This document shows positions 11,301 to 23,500 of a DNA stretch of 64,000 nucleotides, piece by piece (the stretch's first letter is position 1; the number at the start of each line of letters is the position of its first letter). The position numbers were made by a program, and so were the translations under genes. Origin of the DNA: Oxyruncus cristatus (lineage: Eukaryota > Chordata > Aves > Passeriformes > Cotingidae); assembly GCA_013399855.1 (NCBI GenBank), contig VXAY01002814.1, positions 62,001 to 126,000 of the forward strand, given 5' to 3'. The notes beneath the pieces were generated by a model. The model worked only from the letters and a program-made list of their open reading frames with translations, did no database searches and was not told the origin of the DNA.

Positions 11301-13540
11301 GGAGCTCTGCCCTGTGAACCACACACAGCCCGAGGCTGCTCTTCTGTATAAAAAAAAAATGCATTACTGCTTTGATTAAAACAGGCTATTTTAATCTCCA
11401 TGTTTTTAGATTAGGAATTCCCATTGTAATCAAGTTCTTTAAGAATCTGTAACAACCATAAAAAGAATGCACCTTGACCAGATTATATAAATAATATGAA
11501 ATATAATAGTATTGACATGAATACATATAAGGGATAACACAGAACGAAAATACCACTGGGGAAATGTGTCATTGAAATAGGATTTCTAAGGCATAAAATG
11601 TGTTCTACAAGTTGTTATCACCACTAAATTAACAGCAGATGTTTCATTTAAATAATACCAATACATTACTGTATTCAAGTACCTGATTAGATTAATATTA
11701 CAATTTATCAAGTCATTCATTTCTGCTGCTGTAATGTTAATTCAAGTTGACAGAGCAGTACACTGCTGCCCTGAGTTACAGACCCCTCCTGGAGAAAAAT
11801 CTTACACTTATTCAAGAGGTGACTACTTACACATTTGGACTATTACAGACTATGAAAGCTTAATATATCATTTATCAAAAAACTTGAAATGCAAACATCT
11901 TTCAAGTAGTGCTAATTGAGTAGTGGTTTGCTGTTTGTTTTGTTTTCTTTTTTTTAATTATCCAACTCAAATGTTGGGTCAATCTAGAAATGACAACAGA
12001 ACATCTCCCAAAAGCTAAATGTCTTTATGGAATTAATTCACATGTGCAGCCAGCGCAGAGGGATGGCATCAGCTTAGACAGGTTTAAATAATCACTAACT
12101 AGGCATAGACAAATTTTGTTCTTAATTCAATTTTTATTTAGAATTTAAATTTATAGTTTAAAAAGTATGCACATTCTGTAGGTATAAAAGTTTAAAAAAA
12201 TACATTGATTTATTGATAAATGCCTCAGGTTAAATTTACATTTTCATACATTATCATTATATTGCAATAATTGTTTTGCATCTTTTAACACTTATAAAAA
12301 ATAAATTAATGAGACTGAATAAACCATTGGAACCATGCTAAAATAATACCTTAGAAGAGAGGGGTGAAGTTTGCCATAACAATTCTTAATTCCTTGCTAC
12401 TGTAAATAAATAACTCTTCAATTAAGCAGTATAAAGGTGAGCAGAAAAGCACCTACCCACAGAATGAATGGAAAGCCATGGCAGGATGCCAAAAATTGTA
12501 CCGAAAAGATGCAGAATTAATTTCTACCCTGCCAGCTGACAGCAGCTTGGTGTTTGACCTCTCAAAACACCAAAACCTTCTCACTCCCGCTCACCCAAAT
12601 CCCGCCTTCCTCGGGGGTGTGTATGTGACTTGCAGAGGACAAGGAATGGCTCCGAATCTCCTTTGGGTTACAGGGACTATCAAAACATCTGTATGCACTT
12701 TGGTAACTATTGGATAACTATTTTTAATACATCAAGAATGTGTCTCCTTAACGTGAAATGTTTAATTGCTCACCATAAATGACTAAACAGAAAGACGATC
12801 TGAGCAGATGGTGACAGCTGAATCTAATAAGGTCCCAGCAAACTGCAATCCCACTCAAACTGCCCAGGAGTGACATCCCTCGACTCATTCCACCTCATGT
12901 GACAACTCCGGTTTCCATTTTTGGGAGACTAATTTAAAAAAAAAAACAAAACAACAACAACAAAAAAAGACTCAGAGAAAAAAAGTAACTGCCTTCGTGC
13001 AGAACTTGAGCCTTGCATCTCCAGAGCCACAGCCCTTTACAGAGGGCTCTAACACATCTAACTACCAGCAGCCAGACAAAGGCTACTACAACAAAAATAC
13101 ATGAAACTCTGGAGAAAAAAAGAAATGTACTGAAATATCAGTAATAAAGTAACAGGTTACAAGGACAAAACAAAAATATTTTTTGAGAAGTAAGTACCTT
13201 CCAGACTCTTTTATATGTGAAAAAAAAAAACATTGAGGAAGAAACAAACAATGAAGAAAAAAAAACCAAACAGAGAAAGGGTGGGGTGTGTGTGAGAGAG
13301 AGTTAATAGTCAACACCTGCAAACTGATGTCCCTGCAACACACAAGGTCATTTACATTAATCATTCACCCCGCCTTCTCTCTGGCCATGTTTCTGTGCAT
13401 AAATCAAACACTGTGTAACCCTCATCCTGGCATCACTGAACATGTCTTCCTAGAAACGGGGACATTTCGTAACTCTCCTTTCCAAAGGTGGCTACAGACA
13501 CATGCACATTTATACATAGATATATACAAACAAGGTTAGA
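8346..13540. other. Intergenic region between convergent DNAI3 and SYDE2
   Basis: About 5.2 kb of AT-rich sequence between the two 3' ends. It contains a CR1 remnant near 8,498, a small imperfect tandem duplication at about 9,766-9,803 (unit AGCCTCAATGG), an A-rich low-complexity patch at 12,936-12,969 and a GT/GA-rich patch near 13,287. Open frames here (for example 128 codons on the minus strand ending at 10,978) look like chance. I recognise no gene. Confidence 0.6.
8498..8542 (+). mobile_element. CR1 LINE 3'-tail remnant
   Basis: The stretch 'gaggtctttcccaacctag..aattctgtgactctg' is the familiar extreme 3' end of avian CR1 elements. Only about 45 bp remain and no reading frame is left. 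Confidence 0.6.
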
Positions 13541-13546
13541 AAAATA

Positions 13547-13552
13547 TTTATT
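13547..13552 (-). terminator. Candidate SYDE2 poly(A) signal
   Basis: TTTATT on the plus strand reads AATAAA on the minus strand, about 540 nt beyond the SYDE2 stop codon. It is the only canonical hexamer I see close to the stop. A more distal AATAAA exists at 12,133-12,138, so a longer 3' UTR is possible. Confidence 0.5.
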
Positions 13553-14090
13553 TTTTGCTTGTTTAAATAATTATTGAAAAGTGTTAATACAGTAATACGT
13601 TAATATTTGTACAATTAAAACTTTATATATAAATATTATAGAAAGCATTTTTCATAGCAGCCATTGCATATATAGTAAAACAAGTCTATCTGAAGTCCAT
13701 GCTGCAAAACTCAGGCCAAGCAGCATTCATCCTCTTCCAAGAGGAGTATCTGTACCGGAACCAGGATTTCAGGAATGAGGAGTTCTGCTGCCACTGACAG
13801 CAGAGATGTTGCTTTATCTTCTACCAGGTATTGCCCAGACCACCTAAGTGCATAGTGTTTTTAGGGAGAAATGCCACTATGTGGAATCACCTCACGGTCT
13901 CTAAGCTTGTCTCCAACACAGAAATCAGGACAATGCCTTCTAACAAAAAGGCAGAAACATTACGGAATGGCTTAAAATGTGCCGTGGCCTTACCACAAGG
14001 CGTTTAGGGGCACCATCACTCCTCACACAGCTGGGGAATCCCAACGAGGGGCACGGAGGCACGAGGAGGAGACACCGTGCAGGACAGGAC
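13553..14090 (-). other. SYDE2: SYDE2 3' UTR (proximal form)
   Basis: Non-coding sequence between the SYDE2 stop codon and the proximal poly(A) signal. It is GC-richer near the stop and AT-rich (tatata-containing) near the signal. Confidence 0.5.
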
Positions 14091-14590
14091 TTAGTAACTC
14101 ATATTTAGTTTGTTCTTATTGAGTTCCCTTTCCAGGTTTCCTATCAGAGTATCAATACTTTCCTGCAGGTCTTTGAGGTTTGCCCTGTGATCCACCGCAG
14201 AGTCTATCGCTTGCACTGTCAGGTAGCTCTGGAAGGTGTGCTCTCCAGGGACGGGCTGCAGGCGTCCTTCCGGGACATCCAACTCCTCGGCTTTGCTGCT
14301 GTCATCCCCGCTCTCCGTGTCTTCCGAAGGGACGTCGTCGTAGTCTGCTTCACTCAGGCAGTCCTTGGGGTTTAAGTAGTTCTCGCCGCAGCTGCTCCAG
14401 TCCCCAGCATAGCGGTTGCTCGATGGGCTGTCTAGACCTGCTGGCCTTGGTCTGAGTACCCCAGACACCTCGGTACCGCTCAGATTCAGCATCTGAGGTC
14501 TCTGCCTCTTGGGTCTCAGGTAATTCAGGGAGGATGGGTGCTCAGGAAATGCATTCAGATGTGCTGGTTCTTTGGCAGAGGAGTGATGAA
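14091..14590 (-). CDS. SYDE2: SYDE2 last exon: acidic tail and C-terminus
   Basis: The acceptor on the minus strand is ctcttctag. Entry is in phase 1, completing a valine codon after ..LLQLWP. The exon encodes a proline/serine-rich stretch, an acidic stretch ([18 protein letters not shown]) and a conserved end, [10 protein letters not shown] then [20 protein letters not shown], finishing NKNKLNMSY and TAA at 14091-14093. The final segment looks like a short amphipathic coiled coil. The exon is GC-richer than the flanking introns. Confidence 0.95.
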
Positions 14591-17500
14591 CTAGAAGAGA
14601 GAAGTTAAACCAGTCAGGACTGAATCCATGCTGCAACAAGGAAAGTCCACAATAAATGCCCACTGTCCTCCCTCGACGTCACAGGCTAACAGCACGCATG
14701 AATACATGCAAGCTTACAGCCAACACATTCCACTGTTACATTTTTTGCCACTGTTTGATGTAAAATCCTTAGAAAAACTACTGTAAAAGCTCAGTTTTGA
14801 AGGTTCATGCCAGATTCAAATTGCAGCAGAGAAGCCCATCTAAAAGTAGAAACTCCCAGAATTCCAATTAAATTCACTGTGCAAGTTAATCACCATCCGG
14901 CTCTGCGTCAAAGAAAAGCAAACAGCTCAGCTCACACGCTTTGTCCAGGCTGAAGGATAACAGAAAGCAGGCACAGCAAAAGAGGTTAAAACACAACAAA
15001 AATACCACCACTGAGAAACACCTACAGAAGCTGACAACACACCAAGAGCTGAACTCTTGCGCTTCTCTTTTGCCCTAATATTCTGCACTGCTAAAGCAGC
15101 TCACTTGCATTAATTTTTCTAAGCAGCCACAACCCCATGGCAGACGTACACTCACACAGGTTGGACAGCAATGTTACCTGAGCTCACCATTAGACAGCAT
15201 AAGTTACTAACAGGCTCCTCCACTGTAACCCGCTTCCTACGGTAAACAGCACAACTATTTTTACTGACCTGTGCCTGTAAGTATCTGAGCTTCAGAACTT
15301 CTTTTGGTTTTATCCAGACCACTGCCTCTTGTAATGAGCAGCAGAGACTTTCTATTCCCCTTCACTGCTGAAAAGGTGGTGCATGCAAACCCATGCAGTC
15401 CACAATCTGCCCGCCCTCCTTGTCAGACTCCTCACATTCAAGCACAAAGGCTTTGTCCTGAACTGTGTCCAATCCTCTTTCTGGACCCACATTACAGTTC
15501 TCTCCAGGGGATTTTAGTCTTACTTTATGTCTTGCACAGCAACATGCAATAACTCTCACTGCTTTTTCCCCCACTTTTACTGTAACAAAAGCCCTTCTGT
15601 TTAGACTGTGCTCCATTAAGACAAAGGGCCATGGGTTAACAATAACTTGCCAGTGTTACATGGTTTAACCAAACAAGGACTATTTGTTTTCAGCTGGAAA
15701 TATACGGAAATTGAAGTATTGCACAACATGTTGATTATCAAGCTGTCTCAATCTACAGAAGATTAAATGTAAGGGACCAGACTGTGATCCTTCTGTTCAG
15801 TCCAAATGTTCTGTTTACGCTGTGTGGTGTTCACCTGCTCAAGTCTTCTGCATTCATGTTTCACCTCCCTTTTAGCACATCTTGCACACTTCTTGCCAGC
15901 CAAGGGATAGCATTTGGCTTTTTCTTCAAAGTGAAGGAAAACTCTACTACTTCCCCTGTTATAGCAATGCACACTCCTGTGGGCAGAGCTACATCCACTT
16001 GCTTTTGTATCCCACAGCAGCCATGCCATAAGCCATCCCCAGGGTTTCTTGATTAGCTCCTGCACAGTATTTACTGTCCAAATACCTCTTGGTGTCCCTC
16101 CTCCTCCACCCACATTTTCCATCTCTCCTGCACAGACTCACTGGCCTGACTGGAAGCTTCTTTTCATTTCTGGTGGTCAGCAACTTTGGGGCTGCCCATC
16201 TGCAGCTGACAAGGGAGCAACAGCATCCTCAGTCACCTCAAATCCATCATGGAGTGGCCCCACATGCCAAACTAACTCTCCTCTTGCTCTCAGGCAGACA
16301 AGGTTTCCGTGAGGCTGCAGCGAGTGGAGCCAACAGCCAGAAGCCTCCTGACAACGCTGACCCAGTGTGTGGTCAGTGTGTTACAGCCACAGGTCAGCTG
16401 TCACAAGAGGTGGCTCCAGGGCACAGCCATCAACAGGTCAGCAAAGCACGGAAAAAATGTAAAACGCACTGCAACTTACACTGTCTGATAGCAGCTCTTC
16501 CAGCTGCCAGCTGATGACATCCTTTCAGCACCTGTACTGAGCTGCTGCAGGCAGCTCACCCGCTCAGCTGAGTCACTTGTAATGTCTAATGCAAGCAAAC
16601 TATCATAAATCAAACTTCCGGGGGAGAGAGGATATTACACAACAAACACTGAAACTATACTTGTTGGGTCTTTCTCCAGTGCATTAGTTGTCTACACTGA
16701 CTTTTTTTCCCAAGCTCACCCTCCCCGTCACTAGGTGACAAAGGGAGATGCAGGGGCTGCCCACACGGCAGCACCACGCCCCGACTGACAGAGACTAAAC
16801 CCCTCAGATTCAACGCTAAATTGTTTCACAGTATTACCCTCAAATTCTCCCTGTTTAACTAAAAAGCTGCAATACCTTCATCTGCTTCCAACTCCAAGCA
16901 GTGCTTGTGCAAGAAAAGGCTGAGGTTCAGCACTAATACACAACAATTCACCATGGGCTGAAACCCAGGGCTCCAGATGTCATCCTGTTTCCACTGGCTT
17001 ATGCTTCTCTGAATTCCAGGGGAAACCTGAACACTCTACAGTCAGTTCCCATTTGAAAGGCAGATATTAGCAGAAATACTTACCTTCACTTCTACTTTAT
17101 TAGTTTATTAGGAATACTAGAATTTCACCTCCCTTCTTACTGAGAATTGACCCCAAATTGTGCAAAAGCATACAAAGCATTATTTGCATGGTAGAAGAGA
17201 ATGAGAAGCTGGTCTTCAATGATCCTTGTAGGTCCCTTCCAACTCTATTCTATTATATTCTGTGACCTCTTAAGTTTTGAAGTGGAAGCCAGAAGGTACT
17301 TAGGGTGTTTTGGTCTGGGTTTTGTTGTATTTTGTTTTAAAAACATTTTTCCTTATGCAGTGCTCTGCAAAAAGGAGTTGCACAGCTCTTACTGTAAGGA
17401 TGTTCTCAACTCTGCCAAATTACAAGGGCAGAAATAAAGTAATCCCTTAAGTCGCAGCAGGAGAGCAGAAGAAAAAAAATAAATCCCCAAACTCTCTAAT

Positions 17501-20500
17501 TCAGATGTGGAAATCTTAATGTCACTGTGTTTGTTTTTTCTTCTGTCTTTACTCACAAAGTCATCACCATTTCTTATATTATATACAAACTCTGCCATCT
17601 GGTAAGAAAGCAATTAAACAAACAAAATTCCCATTAAACAAAGTGACCAAATAGAAAGAGTTGATTATGAAACTATCATAATACAAACAAAAAAACAACA
17701 ACAAAAAATTCCAATGCTGCTCAGTCCTCCTGTGAATTAACGTACATTGTTACACAGTAAAAACATACAGCAATGGTTTGAGTTTTTCCCTTGATCAGAT
17801 TCATGAAACAGTACCTGGCCACAACTGGAGTAAATAGTGAAGAACCTCTATGTGCTTTTTGAAGTCCAAGGCACTAGCAAGCTCTTCTGAGTCTGTGAAG
17901 ACTCTGTTGTTATGGTTGTTTGTCTCCTGCCTCTGGCTCAGTAACACAGGGCCAAAACATACAGCTAAATTCTGGCACGTCATCTTATTTACTTCGTGGT
18001 AAGAAGCCACCAGTTTCAGGTGATCCAACAGCATCTTCAGGGTAGCCTAAAGAAACAAAATACTGCTCAAGAAACAAAACACTAGAGGAAGGTGGTGCTG
18101 ACATCCTAATGTCACTGCTCTAGAGGGAAAAGATCAAGGCTGATAGCTCTGGTTTTACTACCAACACCCATCAACAGATCGCCTAAGTGCTCAATTAGAA
18201 AAGCTGTATTTGACTATTACAGAACAGACCAATTAAGACAGACTTTCTGGTAAAACTCAGTTTGTTTCCTACCTGAACTCAGTTTTATATGGATGAGTTT
18301 TCTCACAGTAAAAAAGGGGACAGATAAGAAGCTGCAGAAGTATTAAAGATGATCCAGGTACATTAGAAAATAAAGTAACGCTCGATATAATGTCAGCATC
18401 TGAACAAGCTTCCAGGGAACGTCCAGACACTGCGCAGGCCACTTGCTCGGTCCCTGCCCCCAAAATGGGCTAAATGTGGTTTTCTATAGAGGTGAATTTG
18501 GCAGGTAACAGTGCACAGCACTAATACACTGCACAGCATGGGAAGCAAAGGCTTTATTGCCCATATGTAGGAAAGAGAAATGCATTTATAATTACATAAT
18601 GTAATTATAACAGAGAGCTCCACAGAAGTGGAGCAGGACTTCACACAGGAATAATTGCTCATCTAAAAATGTAAAAGTAGTGATCACAGCCTTACATTCA
18701 ACTTTACAGAGACAATATAAAATGAAAACTAGAATAAATCCAGCAATGCAGACCCTCCAATTTATCACAACATGGAAGTATTTTCAAAGACACACAGAGC
18801 ATCACATATCCAAGCAAACCATTAAGTCACATAAACAGGAGTACATATTCTGAGACATTTTATATGCAGTGTGAAAATATTCCTTCATTTTCTGAAGCAT
18901 GCAAGTCACCTGAACCTGCTAACACTGCTCACCTTCTCAACATCTGGCAGGCAATCCAGAAGGGCTGCTGTGTGCTCAGAGTCACTTGGGTCATTCTCAC
19001 AGCCATTTGCTGTCATTTTCAAGGGATTTTTCACCATGGCATCCAACACTGCTTCATAGAGCTGCTTGGTTATCAGGGGAGAGGGCAGCTCTCGCAGATA
19101 ATCCTTTAGGACACCTTCACAAGAGACACAAGAACAGGTGTTTAACAAGCTGCAGATTCACTTTCCAGCAACCTTTGGGAGCATTAAGGCATGTCAGCTT
19201 CACCCATCCCATAAGAAAGTCCTCCATGTCAGTGACAAGCCTTGCACTCAGGAATGAGGGACAGAAGGACAACAGCAAGAGAGCACAGCAAAGAGGGGCT
19301 GGGGCACAGGGGCTGCTGTGTGTGCAGGAGTGGGGACATCAGGCACAGGGTGAGTACCTCTCCAGGTCTCCTTCATTTTCAGGGTGAGGTAGAGGCAAGG
19401 ACAGGGCTCTTATCTCCCATCCAAGCAAAAGAGCTCCTACAAACACCAAACTCTTCAGTTTGATGACTACTCGTCTTTCATATACAGCCAGCAGTTAGTT
19501 TTTCTGTTTATTTTCAGCTATAAAATCATGAGCAAACATCCCAGTGCCAGTGGCATATGCAGTGAAGCACACAGCACCTTCTCACCTACCAAAGCACAAA
19601 CCAAACAGAAGCCCTCATGAAGGGGGAGCACCAACCCCCTGCTGCTTCTGGGTACCCTGCACCCCCCAGCACACCACTTGCTTCTGCTGTGACAAATATA
19701 ATTCACATCCACAGGAGACACTGGCTAAAATAGCCAGGCACTGAGCCCTCCCCGTGGCAGAGACATACTGCACTGTTTCCAAAGCTGGGGATATGCTGGA
19801 GGAAAGGCTGTTCCTAGGGGATGCAACAACCAGGCAAGTGCCTTACTAACCCCTATTCTTTCCACAGATGCCAACTAACAAAAAGGAATTGAGCATTTTC
19901 AGTCTTGTAAGCTGGCTTTGGAGGATGGCTGATACTTCATTTTGAGAGGGGTTTCAGTGATTGTAAGAATAATAATTAAAAAACCCAAAATATTAAGACT
20001 TCTAACAGCAACCTCTGGAAAAGACATAACAGGATGCTATCCAGGAGCAAAGTATCCAATACAACCAACAAAGAAAATTTAAGGAAACAAGCCAGCTTCC
20101 CATCAGCTTTTACTTTCCTTAAAAAAATGCATTCTGTGCCACAATATCTACTCATTTTAGCTAGATCACAACTGAATTTAAATACTTTGTTAAGTCAAAA
20201 TGGTGGCTTAAAAAAACCCAAAACTGTTCAAAAGCAGGTACTGTAGTTAACAAAGATGCCTGTCCTCCAAACAGGCAAAGTTGGAAAGGCAGAATATTTT
20301 TTAGCAGGCACTCCTCATAGCCTTGTAAAATCTTGCATCACAGTAATTACCATCACACTGTGCTATTTAACAAAACAACAGTTTTTATTATGTCAGCCTA
20401 TATAACCAAGTTGTAAAATGAACTGTACAGGAGTGGGCTTTGTTATGAGGTCGTTTCTGAAAAAATACAGGGAACAAAAATTAACATTTTGTCCTTCACT

Positions 20501-23500
20501 GCCATGCTCACATGCAGAAGGTAAGTAAGAGTTGGCTTCTATCTGTACAGATATTTTCACGTAAAAAGAATACTGCACCTCGCAGTAGTGCAGCTCCTGA
20601 GGCGGCACTGCAGAAGCAGCACTACCTGAAGCAGCATCTCCCCCTGGAGCTGCCAGACCACCTCCCTCTGCAGCACAGGCATGGGGCAGCCAGGTAAAAC
20701 TTCTGTCTCTGCAGACCTCCACACAGCTCCCAAGAGCTCACTCCATCCTTAAAACGGGAACATCCCATCAGGAACAGAAAATATGTGAACAACCATCCAC
20801 ATATTTTCCTGAAAAAGTATTTCCTCTGGTGGTTTGGTGGGGTTTTCTGTTTGTTTTAAAGTGAGTATGTTACTTTCAGGACTTCTCCACTTAAGTGGCT
20901 AGTTTTTGTTTAGTGACTTACTCATATTCCTCCCTCCTCAGCAAATACTATTTCTTCCCTGGATTTAGAGGCTCATGTTCCATATGTGGATTAGCTGGTT
21001 AAAATACTTATGAGACAAATGTGGCATGCTGGTACTATACAACAGTTTTCCCTTTTTCATAAGCAAAACACCAGGAAGAAATGCTGACTTTTATCAAGAT
21101 CTTTGTTTCAGCTTTGCTTTTTTTGGAGGGAGATACTGAAAGCAAAATCAGCTTACATTAGGAAATGGCATGTTGCAATCAAATCAGCATAAACTGTTGA
21201 AACACAACTGTCTATTCATAATTATTTATCTGGAATTCCTGTAATATCATCCACAATCATAGGACTACCACCTGCCAAAGGACTTTCTCCTGTTCAGCCC
21301 TGAATAACAGAATGGTTTGGGAGCCATCAATGCCCCTTGACCTTTCTAAATCCTTTTGCTATTCTCTCAGCTAAATTAGCCCTGTAAGAGGCTGCTGTTA
21401 TTTTTTTCCACAAAACTACGCTTCCCACTGCTGCCAACCCACTAGCACATTCCTCTTGACACAACCACACACAACAAATTTAGAGAGAGAGCAGGAATTG
21501 CCATCCACTTCATTAATTCCTCATTTTTCTGACCCACTGAACTGTTAACAGCATTGCATGCTTTATGCAGGAGATATGAATTCACGTGGATGTGAACAGA
21601 CACGATGTAACAACATGACTACTGGTCAGTTCCAAAAACTGGCTGCACGCTTCAGTTTGAGCCACGAGCACACTTAATTGTGTGTAAGCCTGTGCCAATC
21701 CCAGGAGCATTTCTCAGTCAAGATTTAGTCATTAAATGTTCATTCTTTAGTCTTTGGAGAGCTGTCAAAAAAAAAAAAAATCTCTTTGGAAAGGAGCGCT
21801 ACTCAAATTTCAAAAAGGACATAAGGCAGCACTTCTCTTCAAATCAACCAAGATTTATGCTGAGGATTCATATTTTATGGAACACATGTTTTGTCTGATA
21901 GAAGTATGAATCATGTGCATCAGCCTCAACATTAAATAATCAGGGGAAACATTCCCCCTCAACCCAACTCCCTAAGCACATGCAGTAAATTTTGTGGACT
22001 CCTGTGTTCCTAGCACAGTGGGTAACTCAGCTGCCAGCAAAAATTGCAGGTTCCCCTATGAATCCAGACCAGACAGTTGGCCATAATTAGCATGGGCTGC
22101 ATTTTGGTCAGTGGAAGCTATGGGTACAAACACTCCTTCCTTCCCTGCTCCCCCCCCAACAGGACCCATATCAACACAGGCACTTCAGGCAACAATATAG
22201 CATATCTGCAGGGCTACCAGGGGAAAAAATCCATTTTTTAAAATGTAATTTCTTAAAACTATTTTTTCCCTTGTAAGGAAAGCAGCATGTTAGTAAACTC
22301 TTGCAACAGAACACATAGAAAAGCATATCCAGTAATCTTTCTGTAAGGCAGACACCAAAACTGTACTCCTTTCACTCTTGCAATACAAACTCTGGATGCA
22401 AAAAATTATCCCTCAGTAGTACCAGCACCAAGCAGGACCTGCACAGTCACCAGAAGTTCACCTTCAACAACGAGGCTTGTAGCAATGTATACAGGAAAGT
22501 GTACTTCAGTCATTCAATGTGAGCACCACAGGACAAACTCATGATGGAAAGATCTGTCAGACTGTGCTGCTGCCCTTCCAGGGCTTTGCATTAGCACCCT
22601 CCTGCAGTTCAGACTTCAGTTTCAGCCAGTTCTGGTTGGTTCTGAGTGTACAATATACTCAGGAAAATCAAAATGCTTAGGAAAAGTTACAGATCCTCTT
22701 CTATATGGATGAGTATTAAATTCCTATACCCTTTCCCCACAATACTCCTGAACTGTTTCTACAAATACTGTCTTATTTTAATGATTATTTGTAGCATGGG
22801 AGTGCAACGCCATTTTTAGTATTCTAAAATAAAATAAACAAACCAAAACAAACAAAAAAACAACAACAAAATTTTCCAGTACTCCAAAGATTACATCAAC
22901 CAAACTGCAGTTTGCCATTTGTCTGCTTACAAGCCAACATCAGACAGCTTTTGCTGTTTGGTAGAAAGCAATTCCCCCTTTTGAAGTGATTTACAGAAGT
23001 CGAGCAAATAGGACTTCAGTATTTTCATGGAATAATCTGATCTTTGAGGTTCTCACCACTTTTTCTCATTAATTTATTTGCAAAGAGAAGAAAATTATCC
23101 AGTTCAAAAGATCATTTATGCTATACCTTTACCATACACCTAGTTTATAAAGGCTGTACACCGTCAGAGTGAAACAGTGGTGGGTTAGTGGTTGGACTTA
23201 ATGATCTTAAAGGTCTTTTGCAACCTAAACAAATTCTATGAATCTATAAATCCAAGTTTCTGATGCTGAGAATGCTGGTACTTGTGATCAACACTGAATC
23301 CAACACTGAAATCAGCCAAGGCAACTAAGGTGAACTGACTAGCTGCACACTCTGAACCAAAAAGTTTATATAACTCAGTAAATGTCACCCAGTAATATCT
23401 TCTGATACACACTGTATATTATAAAATGTAATGAACAAAATTAATTCCCAATACAATGAAATTAAATAAACCACCAAACAGGGTATAACTGCCATACAGC

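Noticed and set aside
10978..11364. 128-codon cysteine-rich minus-strand frame in the intergenic region
   Set aside because: No splice context, no recognised family, and a length within the chance range for this window.
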